From an uncultured Actinomycetes bacterium (GTDB lineage Bacteria; Actinomycetota; Acidimicrobiia; Acidimicrobiales; RAAP-2), in NCBI GenBank assembly GCA_903825895.1, contig CAIKCI010000016.1:1-64000 (forward strand): 64,000 nt of DNA, in the 5' to 3' direction. Below, piece after piece: positions 44,136-53,306 of the stretch. The stretch's first letter is position 1, and each line of letters begins with the position of its first letter. Position numbers and translations under genes: made by a program. The notes beneath the pieces were generated by a model. That model had not been told where the DNA came from. It was given only the letters and a program-made list of their open reading frames with translations, and made no database searches.

Positions 44136-44530
44136 TGCTCGGTTCAGTTCGCCACAGCAAGGTGCTGGCCTTTTCGGCGCCACGCGTCTGGGAGATTATT
44201 GGTGATCCAGCAGATCTGGCGAAGTGGATTCCTGACTTTGCCTCCTGCAGCGTCGAAGGAACGACGAGAACACTCACGACAAAGAGTGGCTTGACCTTTG
44301 ATGAGGAACTTCTCGTTGTTGACCCCGTGACGCGAAGGATTCAATACGAGTTGAAGTTGCCCATTGCGCGCTTTCACCGGGGCACATTAGACGTTGTGGC
44401 AACAGGGGAGAACTCCTGCGTGGTGAGCTACGCCACAGAGTGTGATCCTCGCATCATGGCATTGGTGATTGGTGCACCGACCTACCGCGGATTAGTAGAA
44501 CTTGAGCGACAACTGAACGAAGGGGAGTAG
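44135..44530 (+). CDS. SRPBCC/START-like small protein
   Basis: This 131-residue protein has the helix-grip pattern of the polyketide cyclase/START superfamily: SKVLAFSAPRVWEIIGDPAD, LAKWIPDFASCSVEG, RRIQYELKLP and an internal SYATECDP strand. Such proteins bind hydrophobic ligands or act as cyclases. It starts at a GTG inside the TAGTG junction with the dehalogenase-like gene and stops directly before the sulfatase ATG with no spacer, so all three are coupled. A role in holding or processing the hydrolysed substrate is inference. Confidence 0.78.
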   Translation: MLGSVRHSKVLAFSAPRVWEIIGDPADLAKWIPDFASCSVEGTTRTLTTKSGLTFDEELLVVDPVTRRIQYELKLPIARFHRGTLDVVATGENSCVVSYATECDPRIMALVIGAPTYRGLVELERQLNEGE

Positions 44531-46099
44531 ATGGCAAAGAGAATTCTTTTTATTACGACTGATCAACAGCGCTATGACACCTTGGGCTGCAATGGCGGGA
44601 TCTATTCACGTACCCCCACTCTTGATGCCCTGGCGGCGTCAGGTATTCGCTACGAGCGGGCGCACCCTCAATCGGTGGTCTGCATGCCTTCGCGTGCCAC
44701 CATGATTACCGGGCAATATCCGTCGACCCATGGCGTCTGGATGAACGGGGTGTCACTGCCGATTGATGCGCCGAGTGTCGTCGAAGAACTTTCCCGAGCG
44801 GGATTTGCCACGTCCTTGATCGGCAAGGCGCACTTTGAGCCCTACGTCGATCCCTTCGCTGCGTTCCCCGAAACACTGATGGCAACGTCACAGACTCATG
44901 AACACCTCGACCCTTGGTACGACGGAACCATTGGACCGCACCGCGGCTTTGACTACATGGCGACTGCGGCACACGGTTCCGCGGGGCCCTTGCACTACTC
45001 ACGGTGGCTCGCAGCGGAGCACCCAGAAGCGGTCGGCATGTTCTACCCGACGCTCGATGGCAACTTGGAGGTTAATGCAGCGGGTGGCGGGGATACCGGA
45101 GCCGTTCAAGTAGCAAACAACGCCATTCCTCGTGAGTGGTATCACACCGACTGGGTCGCAGATCAAACGATGGGCTGGTTGGCTGACCGCAGCGACGAAG
45201 AAGACTGGTTCTGTTGGATGAGTTTTCCTGACCCTCACCATCCCTGGGACCCCCCAAGTTCTGAGTTGGGACGGATCAACTGGCGAGATATTGATCTTCC
45301 CGCGGGCTATATCGAAGACGTCGCACAACGCGAAGCAGTCCTCGGCCAGAAACCCCGCCACTGGATGCAGTGGTACGAAGGATCGCTGGTCTCGAACTTT
45401 GAAGCCCCCTTGGAGTGGGTCCCCGCCACGTTGACGGCTGATCAGTTACGCGAAGTCACGGCAAAGAATGCGATCGAGATCGAACTCATCGACGAAGCCG
45501 TCGCACGGGTGCTGGCTCAAATCGCTCTTCGCGGCTGGGACGATGACCTTGATATTTTCTTTACGACCGACCATGGCGAACTCGGTGGTGACTTTGGACT
45601 GATGTTCAAAGGCCCTTATCACGTTGATGGACTTATGCGCCTCCCACTTATTTGGCGACCTGCACCCTCGAGGAACGTGACGGCGCAAGTGGTGACGAAG
45701 CCCGTGGGGCTCATTGACTTAGCGCCGACCTTCCTTTCCGTCGCTGGTCTTCCCGATGCATCGTGGATGGAGGGTAAGTCGCTACCGGTGCATGATGAGG
45801 ACGCACAACAACGAGGATTCGACAGCGTCTTGACCGAGTGGGACTCCGAGCTCTTTGGCGTTGACGTGCATTTGCGCACAATCACTCGGGACAACTGGAC
45901 CTGTTCGATCTATGCGCCCGGGACCTCTCACGAAGAGCACGATGGTGAGTTGTACAACATGAATGACGATCCGCTCCAACAGGTGAACCTCTTCCACGAT
46001 CCTTCGGCAAAAGGGCATCGAGATTCCTTGATCGAAGAACTGCGCCGATCCATGCCGCCAATGCGGTCGCCTCTGTTGGCGGTTGTGGCGCCGGTTTAG
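44531..46099 (+). CDS. Sulfatase
   Basis: This 522-residue sulfatase has LFITTDQQRYDTLGCNGG (metal ligand Asp11) and the formylglycine motif VVCMPSRATMITG, with Cys51 as the oxidised residue and Arg55. SLIGKAHFEPY carries a lysine/histidine pair of the active site, and IFFTTDHGELGGDFGL gives the second metal half. The size and the DQQR opening fit the choline-sulfatase/arylsulfatase branch, unlike the larger 40860 gene. It immediately follows the SRPBCC gene. Its stop TAG overlaps the stop of the convergent GNAT gene (46096-46099). No signal peptide is visible. Confidence 0.9.
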   Translation: MAKRILFITTDQQRYDTLGCNGGIYSRTPTLDALAASGIRYERAHPQSVVCMPSRATMITGQYPSTHGVWMNGVSLPIDAPSVVEELSRAGFATSLIGKAHFEPYVDPFAAFPETLMATSQTHEHLDPWYDGTIGPHRGFDYMATAAHGSAGPLHYSRWLAAEHPEAVGMFYPTLDGNLEVNAAGGGDTGAVQVANNAIPREWYHTDWVADQTMGWLADRSDEEDWFCWMSFPDPHHPWDPPSSELGRINWRDIDLPAGYIEDVAQREAVLGQKPRHWMQWYEGSLVSNFEAPLEWVPATLTADQLREVTAKNAIEIELIDEAVARVLAQIALRGWDDDLDIFFTTDHGELGGDFGLMFKGPYHVDGLMRLPLIWRPAPSRNVTAQVVTKPVGLIDLAPTFLSVAGLPDASWMEGKSLPVHDEDAQQRGFDSVLTEWDSELFGVDVHLRTITRDNWTCSIYAPGTSHEEHDGELYNMNDDPLQQVNLFHDPSAKGHRDSLIEELRRSMPPMRSPLLAVVAPV

Positions 46100-46692
46100 C
46101 GCTGCGCGGTCCATTCGGAACGCAACTGAGCGAAGAGGACTTCGTCGGTCCACTCACCTTTGACAAACTGGTCGGAATGACAGTGAGATTCTTGGCGCAT
46201 CCCCAAGGCCGTCAATACCTTCGCTGACGCTTTGTTGCGGGCATCGATGCGGCCGATCACCCGATGCGCATGAAGCATCGTGAAGGCAAGGTCGACCAGT
46301 GCCCTTACGGCTTCTCGAGCAATACCCTGACCGGCAACATCGGGGTGCACGATGTAGCCGACTTCAAGACACGCGTCGTCGGCACTCTCAATGACCAGCG
46401 ACGCTTCACCAATCAGGCCGGGTTGGCCGATGCGCTCGATGGCGACGCAAAGACGATCCCCCTTGATGACGAGCAAGGTCGCGTGAACCTTCTCCTCCAG
46501 CCGACGATCGAGTTCTTCGTCATCGGGTGGCTCCCACAAGAGAAAGCGAGCCAACCCAGGAGATCGCTGCAAGCGAGCGAGGCAGTCTCGATCATCAAAA
46601 CGAAATGGGCGCAGGAGAAGGCGGTCCGTCGTGAGCGTCTCTTGGTGTGAGAAAGGAACGTTGAGCGCCGGTGCGTCGGCTGCGGCATCCAC
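46096..46692 (-). CDS. GNAT-family N-acetyltransferase (RimJ/RimL-like)
   Basis: This 198-residue acetyltransferase has the opening TDRLLLRPFRFDDRDCLARL and the acetyl-CoA site VHPDVAGQGIAREAVRALVD. IDARNKASAKVLTALGMRQE is the usual RimJ/RimL end, and ECH-type or enzymatic fusions are absent. The substrate could be a ribosomal protein N-terminus or a small molecule and cannot be told by eye. Its last bases overlap the stop of the sulfatase gene. Confidence 0.85.
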   Translation of the reverse strand: MDAAADAPALNVPFSHQETLTTDRLLLRPFRFDDRDCLARLQRSPGLARFLLWEPPDDEELDRRLEEKVHATLLVIKGDRLCVAIERIGQPGLIGEASLVIESADDACLEVGYIVHPDVAGQGIAREAVRALVDLAFTMLHAHRVIGRIDARNKASAKVLTALGMRQESHCHSDQFVKGEWTDEVLFAQLRSEWTAQR

Positions 46693-46700
46693 GCAGCTGC

Positions 46701-46919
46701 CTAGCGCTTAGATTTAAGCCCGAGTCGCCGCAAGAACCATGCTCCGACTTTGCCAGGAGCTTTGTTTTTGTGGTGATCGGAACTATGGCCTTCTCGCCCC
46801 AAGCCAACCGATGCGCCGCCACCAAGACCGGCCAGAGGGATGTTGTTGGGCTCTTCGTACTTCGGCACCTTTGGAAGGTGCTTCGCTTTCTTTCGCGCCT
46901 TGTCGCCTGAAGATCCCAT
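46701..46919 (-). CDS. Small basic protein downstream of ppgK
   Basis: I do not recognise this 72-residue protein. It has 16 Lys/Arg and four His, with a Lys-rich N-terminal stretch (GDKARKKAKHLPKVPK), a Gly-rich middle (LAGLGGGASVGLG) and a C-terminal helix-like WFLRRLGLKSKR. It starts four bases after the ppgK stop, with a GGAG about ten bases upstream, so it is probably translated with ppgK. Longer in-frame starts would lie inside ppgK. A nucleic-acid, membrane or polyphosphate contact would fit the charge, but this is a guess. Confidence 0.6.
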   Translation of the reverse strand: MGSSGDKARKKAKHLPKVPKYEEPNNIPLAGLGGGASVGLGREGHSSDHHKNKAPGKVGAWFLRRLGLKSKR

Positions 46920-46923
46920 GAGG

Positions 46924-47718
46924 TCAGCCTGCTCCTGGGTGAACGGCAATATGGTCGTCATCCCATAATTTGATTCCCCCAAGAATGCCTGCGGTGTTCG
47001 AAACGATCGTGACATCGTCAGGGAGAAGGCTCGGGTCGACGCGGGTCGAATTGCCGCCACCGATGTAAAGGTGGTCGAAAGCCATAAGAACCCGCATGAC
47101 TGAAATCGCTTTTAAGACGCGTTGATTCCAGCGCTTGTCGCCAATTTTTTTTCGCGCTGCATTGCCAATCTGGTGGTCAAAGTCTTGGCCTTTCCGAAAG
47201 ATCATGTGGGCGATCTCGAGGTGGGGCATGAGGTTGCCGTTGTAGAGCAGGCCCGTACCAAAGCCCGTCCCCAAGGTGATGGTCAACTCGAGGCCCTTGC
47301 CCGAGACCACAGCGACACTTTGGACATCGGCATCATTCGCCACACGCGTCGGGACCCCGAGAGTGGTGGTGAGCGCTGAGGCCAAATCAAACGATGACCA
47401 CTTTTTGACGAGGTCAGGATCGACGGGGCTTCCCGTGCCAGCCTCGGTGGAGAAACTCGGCGCGGTCAACACCACGCCATCGCGCACCATGCCGGGGAAA
47501 CCTGCTGAGGCACGCTCGGCCTTGGGAAGGTCTTTGACCAGTTCGGCCAAGGACGCCACCAGGGTCTCAGGTGGATTGGGATACGGAGTAGCGATCTTTG
47601 CCCGCTCAGCGACATAGTTACCATCTGCATCAAGGACATTTGCCTTCAAGCCTGTGCCGCCGATATCGATGCACAAGGTGTAGGGGCGTTTGCCTTCCGT
47701 CGGAGCCAAAATCGTCAT
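46924..47718 (-). CDS. ppgK: Polyphosphate glucokinase (ROK family)
   Basis: This 264-residue ROK kinase has the phosphate-1 motif LCIDIGGTGLKANVLD, SAGFPGMVRDGVVLTAPS, RVANDADVQSVAVV and LTLGTGFGTGLLYNG. The KKIGDKRWNQRVLKAI region is typical of actinobacterial polyphosphate glucokinases, which phosphorylate glucose with polyphosphate as well as ATP. The residues for polyphosphate use cannot be checked by eye. It is third in a minus-strand operon after treT and a GH15 gene, where it would trap glucose released from trehalose. Confidence 0.88.
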   Translation of the reverse strand: MTILAPTEGKRPYTLCIDIGGTGLKANVLDADGNYVAERAKIATPYPNPPETLVASLAELVKDLPKAERASAGFPGMVRDGVVLTAPSFSTEAGTGSPVDPDLVKKWSSFDLASALTTTLGVPTRVANDADVQSVAVVSGKGLELTITLGTGFGTGLLYNGNLMPHLEIAHMIFRKGQDFDHQIGNAARKKIGDKRWNQRVLKAISVMRVLMAFDHLYIGGGNSTRVDPSLLPDDVTIVSNTAGILGGIKLWDDDHIAVHPGAG

Positions 47719-47757
47719 AGGAGCACTCTAAACCGTCTTCGGGAAGTCTGCGCTGCG

Positions 47758-49626
47758 TTAGCGTTTTGCGTTGGCGGCAGCCTCTGCTTCGATGAGACCA
47801 CTGACCGCCTCGATAAGGGCCAAGTGCGTAAAGGCCTGGGGAAAGTTTCCTAAGTGCTCTCCAGTTTTTGCATCGATCTCTTCGGCGTAGAGGTGAAGAG
47901 GGCCGGCCAAGGAAAGAAGTTTCTTGCAAAGATCCAAGGCCCGGTCAAGCTCTCCGATCATGGAGAGCGCAGTGACTAACCAGAACGAACAGATCGTGAA
48001 CGTTCCTTCTTCACCTTGGAATCCGGTATCCGTCGTGTCGACCCGGTAGCGCAATACGAGATCATTCTCGGTGAGTTCATCTGCGATCGCCAACACGGTC
48101 GCCTTCACACGTTCGTCGTCGGGAGGGAGAAACCCCATAATCGGGATGAGGAGTAGTGAAGCGTCGAGTTCGTCGTTGCTGTAGGTCTGGCGGAAGCGTC
48201 CTCGATCGTCCACGCCCTTGTCGAGAATTTCGGCCTTGAGTTTGTCGGCGGCTTCGCTCCACGCTGTGGCTCGGTCATCATTGCGTTGGCGAGCAAGATC
48301 TGCGCCTTTATCCATAGCGATCCAGCAAAGGACTTTCGACGCGGTGAAGTGTTCAGGGTTTCCGCGAATCTCCCAGATTCCCTGGTCGGGGTCTCCAGCA
48401 TGGCTAATGGCAGCATCCACAAAACCCGCGAGTACTTCCCAGGTTCCTCGAGCGAGTTCCCCAGCGTCTTGGCGCATCTGAGAGTCAACTGCATCAAGCA
48501 GCATGCCCCAGACGTCGTTTTGGTGCTGATTCCATGCACCGTTCCCGACCCGCACCGGGCGAGAGCCTTCGTAACCCGAGAGGTAGCCCAAGGTCCGTTC
48601 GCTCAGGTCCTTTTCGCCGCCGATGCCGTACATAATTTGGAGTTCCCAGTTGCCAGATTTCCCCCTATTGCTGTCGGAGACGGCTTCAAAGACGAAGGAA
48701 AAATACTCAAGCGCTTCCCAGTTGAACCCCAAGCGATAGAGCGAACGCAAGGTGAAGGCTGAGTCGCGGATCCAGGTGTAGCGATAATCCCAGTTGCGGT
48801 CTCCGCCGAGTGTCTCAGGCAACGACGTGGTCGGTGCCGCCATGATCGCTCCCGTCGGGGCGTAGCTCAACCCTTTTAATGTCAAGGCTGAACGCTCGAT
48901 GTATTGGCGCCAAGGGTGGTCGGGGAATTGCCCATTACTGAGCCAACGCCTCCAATATGAAATCGTCGAATCGAAATCTTTGCGTGCATCGTCGAGATCA
49001 AGGTCTCCTTGATCACCCCAGGACAGAGCGGTGTAGACGGACTCACCTTTTTGCAGGCGTGTTCTGCCGTAGGCGCGCCCTTCCATACAGTCCAGACGAA
49101 GTGAACTACGCAAGGTGAGGTTCACGTCACCGTCAGGGTGCGCAATGGTGGCGGTGTGGTAGTCCTCTCCTGCGTACTGCCACTCACCGACGGTGCTCCC
49201 GTATTCAAAAGAAGGTGAACAGTTGGCAAAGACTTCAACGTTGCCAGAGATACAGGTCGCCACGCGCATCAATGTGCCGACAGCAGCCGAGTCGTCAGGA
49301 GCTCGTCGGTATTCTTTACGACGGCTGAGTTCAGTGACCGGCTTGACGACGAGATAGTCCTCAACCACGAGCCATCCCGTCGAGGTGTGCCACGTGGTTT
49401 CTAAGACCATGGTGCCTGGGATGTAGCGGCGGTCGTGAGGAACGTGGGTTGAGTAAGGCCCAAGGCGGAATCCTCCGGCGGAGCGGTCCAAGATGGCGCC
49501 AAAAATACTGGGGGAGTCGGGCCGGGGTAGGCACATCCACTCAACGGTTCCATCCGGAGCAATCAAACAGTTGTTCTCACAGTCCGAAAGGAATCCGTAA
49601 TCAGCAATTGGCGGGAAACTACCCAT
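47758..49626 (-). CDS. Glycoside hydrolase family 15 (trehalase/glucoamylase-like)
   Basis: This 622-residue GH15 protein has an N-terminal beta-sandwich (ADYGFLSDCENNCLIAPDGT, VEWMCLPRPDSPSIFG) and an alpha/alpha barrel from about 260. RNWDYRYTWIRDSAFTLRSL carries a catalytic-site signature and DTGFQGEEGTFTICSFWLV holds the second. No signal peptide is present, so it is cytoplasmic. In actinobacteria, cytoplasmic GH15 enzymes of this layout include trehalases. Its place between treT and ppgK supports trehalose as substrate, but glucoamylase activity on other glucans remains possible. Confidence 0.85.
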   Translation of the reverse strand: MGSFPPIADYGFLSDCENNCLIAPDGTVEWMCLPRPDSPSIFGAILDRSAGGFRLGPYSTHVPHDRRYIPGTMVLETTWHTSTGWLVVEDYLVVKPVTELSRRKEYRRAPDDSAAVGTLMRVATCISGNVEVFANCSPSFEYGSTVGEWQYAGEDYHTATIAHPDGDVNLTLRSSLRLDCMEGRAYGRTRLQKGESVYTALSWGDQGDLDLDDARKDFDSTISYWRRWLSNGQFPDHPWRQYIERSALTLKGLSYAPTGAIMAAPTTSLPETLGGDRNWDYRYTWIRDSAFTLRSLYRLGFNWEALEYFSFVFEAVSDSNRGKSGNWELQIMYGIGGEKDLSERTLGYLSGYEGSRPVRVGNGAWNQHQNDVWGMLLDAVDSQMRQDAGELARGTWEVLAGFVDAAISHAGDPDQGIWEIRGNPEHFTASKVLCWIAMDKGADLARQRNDDRATAWSEAADKLKAEILDKGVDDRGRFRQTYSNDELDASLLLIPIMGFLPPDDERVKATVLAIADELTENDLVLRYRVDTTDTGFQGEEGTFTICSFWLVTALSMIGELDRALDLCKKLLSLAGPLHLYAEEIDAKTGEHLGNFPQAFTHLALIEAVSGLIEAEAAANAKR

Positions 49627-49655
49627 GGTGGCCTCCGGTGGCGATGGACGAGCGG

Positions 49656-51080
49656 TTAAGGATTTGAATCGAGCAACGAGGTAAAGAGATCAACATAGCG
49701 CAGTAGATGTTTATCACCGATGTAGTTCTCGAGAACGTACGCATGGGCTCGTCGTCCCATCTCGTCCATGGCACGGGGACGCGCCAGAAGACCGGCGATG
49801 TCGTCACCGAATCTCTGGAGGTCTCGAGGATTCTCGAGCAAGACACCACATCCCGAAGCGATCTGGTCGTTGATGCCACCCACAGCAGAGGCCACCATGG
49901 GTTTGGACTTCCAGAGAGCCTCAGTGACGGTAATGCCGAAGCCTTCCGCCAAACTCTTTTGGACCACCACGCTGGCATGGCGCTGGATGGCATTGACCAT
50001 GGCGGCGTTCTGGCCGAGATCGCTCATCGGGAGAGAGACGAGGGTCACCCGGGATCGCTCAGCATCGCTGAGGCGTGACCATTGCGCCATGACATCACTG
50101 AGCACCTGGGCGCCCTCAGGGTCATCACTGACGTCCGAGACCGAAGCGCCAACGAGAACAAGGTGCGCATCGGTCTCGGGGAGGACCCGTTCGACAAATG
50201 CGGCCATCACTCCGGGCATGTCCTTGAGTTGGTCCCACCGCGATACTTGAATGATCAACGCTTTGGCGGGGTCGAGGCTTGCTCCGAATTGGACAATTTC
50301 AGCGGACTGTTCGACGACGTGGCGGTTGCCGTCGTAGTCAATAAACTCTCCGGGTTGGTCAACGGCGCCATCGAAAAGTCCCATGGTCGTCAAGATACGG
50401 CGCACGTCATCGGCGCCGAGTTCTTGATTTTTGGGTGAGAACGGATCGATTGAGGGAGGAATGATCGCCACTCGTTCTCGAGTGATCCACTGCGGTACGT
50501 AACTGGGCCGTGAGAAGACGAAGTGATCAACTCGCTCGAGGTAGGGGCGCAGAAATGCCCAAGCTGACTCGGTCCATTCGTTGGACTCGTCGATGCCAAT
50601 GTGGCACCGCCAGACAACGATGGCGCCATGATCTTTTAATGCATCAGCGAGCCCAGCGGTTTGTGGGTCGTGCAGGAGAACCAGATCGCCAGGGTCAATG
50701 AGCTCAAGGAGCTCAGCGAGGTTGGCATCCATCACCTCGTCGTAGTCGTGGCGTTCTTTTTCGCCAAGTGGTCCGCCATCGCCGCCCAGCCCGTGGATCT
50801 GGTTGTGAAGTCGTTTCGTGATGGCGAAGAAGTTTCCATAACCTTCGATGACCAGCCATTGCGTATCGATCCCGGCGCTGCGGGCGTAGCCGACGAGCGA
50901 CTGCAACATCTCGGCAACGCCGCCTCCTTGGGCTGTTGAATTGATATTCCAGATCGTCCGCTCACCGATTCGCTCTTGAAACGACGCAGCCTGCTCGTTG
51001 AGCACTGCGATGCGCTCAGACCCCACGAGCGGTACGAGACGAGCGAGTGGAAGATTTGCTACGTCAACGCTGCTAACCAT
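49656..51080 (-). CDS. treT: Trehalose synthase TreT (GT4 family)
   Basis: This 474-residue retaining glycosyltransferase forms trehalose from an NDP-glucose and glucose. IWNINSTAQGGGVAEMLQSL is the TreT N-terminal signature. VIEGYGNFFAITKRLHNQIH and VWRCHIGIDESNEW follow, and the donor site lies in VVVQKSLAEGFGITVTEALW. The open frame runs 47 codons further upstream, but the ATG at 51080 begins the conserved part. A G-run sits very close to it (two-base spacing), so the start is somewhat uncertain. It heads the operon with GH15 and ppgK. Confidence 0.88.
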   Translation of the reverse strand: MVSSVDVANLPLARLVPLVGSERIAVLNEQAASFQERIGERTIWNINSTAQGGGVAEMLQSLVGYARSAGIDTQWLVIEGYGNFFAITKRLHNQIHGLGGDGGPLGEKERHDYDEVMDANLAELLELIDPGDLVLLHDPQTAGLADALKDHGAIVVWRCHIGIDESNEWTESAWAFLRPYLERVDHFVFSRPSYVPQWITRERVAIIPPSIDPFSPKNQELGADDVRRILTTMGLFDGAVDQPGEFIDYDGNRHVVEQSAEIVQFGASLDPAKALIIQVSRWDQLKDMPGVMAAFVERVLPETDAHLVLVGASVSDVSDDPEGAQVLSDVMAQWSRLSDAERSRVTLVSLPMSDLGQNAAMVNAIQRHASVVVQKSLAEGFGITVTEALWKSKPMVASAVGGINDQIASGCGVLLENPRDLQRFGDDIAGLLARPRAMDEMGRRAHAYVLENYIGDKHLLRYVDLFTSLLDSNP

Positions 51081-51314
51081 TACCCCCCGTTCACTGTGTT
51101 GCCTTGCCTTGCCTGCTCGTGTCCAACATAGGTTGTCGTCGAACGACAACATCCCCACCTTAGTGAGAATGGGCAGAGAACCTTGAGGCGTGTGTGGTGA
51201 AGGCTTGATTGGTCGCGTCACTCATGGAGTTTCCGCTGATCAAGCCCAGCGTCGCTTAAGAGCGTTCTCGGTGGGTTCATCGTTGTTTCGCGATCAACAG
51301 CCATACTCTTAGAT

Positions 51315-52001
51315 GTGACTTCTTTGCTCGTCAACCCCAGCCTTCTCGGTACGGTGACCGTCGTTCGTGCTTTTGGCAGTCATAACCTTGAAGGAATTTT
51401 CATTGTGGGGGCATTCGTCTTTGGCGTCAGTGGAGGTCTCGCTGCTGCTCGGGCTCGATTGGATATTTTTGGCGTCCTGGTGCTGTCAGCCACGGTCGGA
51501 ATGGCCGGTGGAGTCCTGCGTGATGTGTTGTTGGGAATGCGCCCTTCTGGGCTGTTCGATTGGCGAGTGTTGCTTTCAGTATTTGTTGCGGGAATTCTGG
51601 CATTTCTCTTCCGGATCCGTTTCAGCACATGGACCGCTTCGATTGACACCTTCGATGCCATCGGATTGTCATTGTTTTGCGTGATCGGAACGGGTGTGGC
51701 ACTTGAGTACAACGCTGGTCCAATTCCCGCTGTCGTCCTCGGTGCTATCACCGCCGTAGGCGGAGGGGTAGTCCGAGACATCTTGTTGCGCAAGGTGCCC
51801 GAAGTCTTACGGCAAGACCTTTATGCAATCCCCGCAATACTCGGATCGTCAGTGATTGCGATTGGCTACGAACTTCATCAAGACCAATTGTGGTGGTATC
51901 TCCTGGGGGCGGGAATCTGTTTTGTGATCAGAATCTTCGGCATGGTCTTCAACGTGTCGTTGCCGAGAGCCGAAATCCCCAAGGAAAAAAACGAGGCGTA
52001 G
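51315..52001 (+). CDS. TRIC-family (UPF0126) membrane channel
   Basis: This 228-residue protein has seven hydrophobic helices in two similar halves. Each half carries the GG/RD pattern, TVGMAGGVLRDVLLG and AVGGGVVRDILLRKVP. This is the bacterial TRIC-type family, trimeric cation channels in studied members. A charged tail (PRAEIPKEKNEA) ends the protein. The start is a GTG at 51315 without a clear ribosome-binding site. A TACTCT five bases upstream may be a -10 element, hinting at leaderless expression. It is divergent from treT. Confidence 0.85.
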   Translation: MTSLLVNPSLLGTVTVVRAFGSHNLEGIFIVGAFVFGVSGGLAAARARLDIFGVLVLSATVGMAGGVLRDVLLGMRPSGLFDWRVLLSVFVAGILAFLFRIRFSTWTASIDTFDAIGLSLFCVIGTGVALEYNAGPIPAVVLGAITAVGGGVVRDILLRKVPEVLRQDLYAIPAILGSSVIAIGYELHQDQLWWYLLGAGICFVIRIFGMVFNVSLPRAEIPKEKNEA

Positions 52002-52067
52002 AAACGGAGCGCTCGAGAGAAACTGAATGACCAAACAGGACGCCCGAGAACTGGGTAAGGTTCAGCC

Positions 52068-53165
52068 ATGACAACAGAATCCAGGAAAAGTCCGTTTTAT
52101 CCAGCCGCCGAAGCAATGGGCGCCACCTTTATGGAGGAGTCAGGGTGGTGGTGGACCGAAGGATTCGGCGATCTCGATGCTGAGTACCAGGGCGTCCGTG
52201 AAGACCTGGGTGTCTGGGACGTCTCGCCGCTGAATAAGTGGGAGTTCCGAGGACCCGATGCGGTTGAAGCCGCACAGCGCGTGCACACCAACAACATTCG
52301 TGATCTCGCGGTAGGCCAAGTTCGCTACGGAGGATTTCTCGATGCTGATGGATTAATGGTTGATGACGGAACGGTCTATCGCTTGGAAGATCGGCTCTGG
52401 GTCATGACCAACGGTCCAGAGCGTGCCGAGTACTTCGCTGATGCCACCCAAGGCCTTGACGTAGACATTGAAGCGGTCACGCTCTCTATGCCGCATTTGG
52501 GCATCCAGGGCCGTCGCGCCCGTCAAGCCCTCGCCCCGTTAGTTGGAGTCGACATCTCGAAGCTCGGCTATTTCCGTTTTATCCCTGAAGAGACCACCGT
52601 CGGGGGAGTGCCTTGTATCGTGTCACGCACAGGATTTGGAGGAGAGCTCGGCTACGAACTCTTCGTCAAGCCAGACCACGCGATTGACCTGTGGGATGTG
52701 GTGGTCAATCAGATGAAGGCCACGCCTTTTGGTGTCGACCTGATCGAAATACTCCGCGTTGAAGCGGGCCTGATTGTGTTGGCCTACGACTACGACGAGC
52801 ACGAGCGCACCCCGTATGACTTGTCGCTCGACAAGATGGTGGCCATCGACAAGGTTGACTTCCAAGGCAGCGGTGCGCTGAAGGAAGTGGCGTCCAAGCC
52901 CCCGAATCGTATGAAGACACTCGTACTCGAGGGCGATGATCTTCCTGAATATGGTGCTGCGTTAACAAAGGACGGACGGGAGATAGGGGTCCTGACGAGT
53001 CCCTCGATAAGCCCAGCATTTGGGCCGATAGCGCTGGCCATTGTGGAGACCGGATTGTCGAATGATGGCGAGATTATTGATGTTGACTATGGCAGTTCAA
53101 CCCGCCCGGCCACCGTGGCGCCGCTTTCGATTCTGGACCCCATGAAAGAGCGGCCTCGACAGTAA
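52068..53165 (+). CDS. GcvT-like aminomethyltransferase-family protein
   Basis: This 365-residue protein has the GcvT/DMGDH fold: YQGVREDLGVWDVSPLNKWE, VRYGGFLDADGLMVDD, GIQGRRARQALAPL, RTGFGGELGYELFV and an EILRVEAGL block. The family moves one-carbon units to tetrahydrofolate. A stand-alone member without glycine-cleavage partners, as here, often belongs to a folate-dependent demethylase acting on a methylated amine or aromatic ether. AAGG precedes the ATG. The next gene is a Baeyer-Villiger-type monooxygenase, but the gap of 141 bases does not show an operon. Confidence 0.8.
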   Translation: MTTESRKSPFYPAAEAMGATFMEESGWWWTEGFGDLDAEYQGVREDLGVWDVSPLNKWEFRGPDAVEAAQRVHTNNIRDLAVGQVRYGGFLDADGLMVDDGTVYRLEDRLWVMTNGPERAEYFADATQGLDVDIEAVTLSMPHLGIQGRRARQALAPLVGVDISKLGYFRFIPEETTVGGVPCIVSRTGFGGELGYELFVKPDHAIDLWDVVVNQMKATPFGVDLIEILRVEAGLIVLAYDYDEHERTPYDLSLDKMVAIDKVDFQGSGALKEVASKPPNRMKTLVLEGDDLPEYGAALTKDGREIGVLTSPSISPAFGPIALAIVETGLSNDGEIIDVDYGSSTRPATVAPLSILDPMKERPRQ

Positions 53166-53306
53166 TTGGGGCGTCACGGCGATGGGGCCTTGGGCTTCTC
53201 CGTTCAGTGAATTGGCGAAGAGGACATTCCTGCCCCGGCGTGGCACAATGTGCCTAGTAGTACCAACAGGCTCACGAGAGTCAGTAGGCAAGGGGAGGAA
53301 TCAGCA

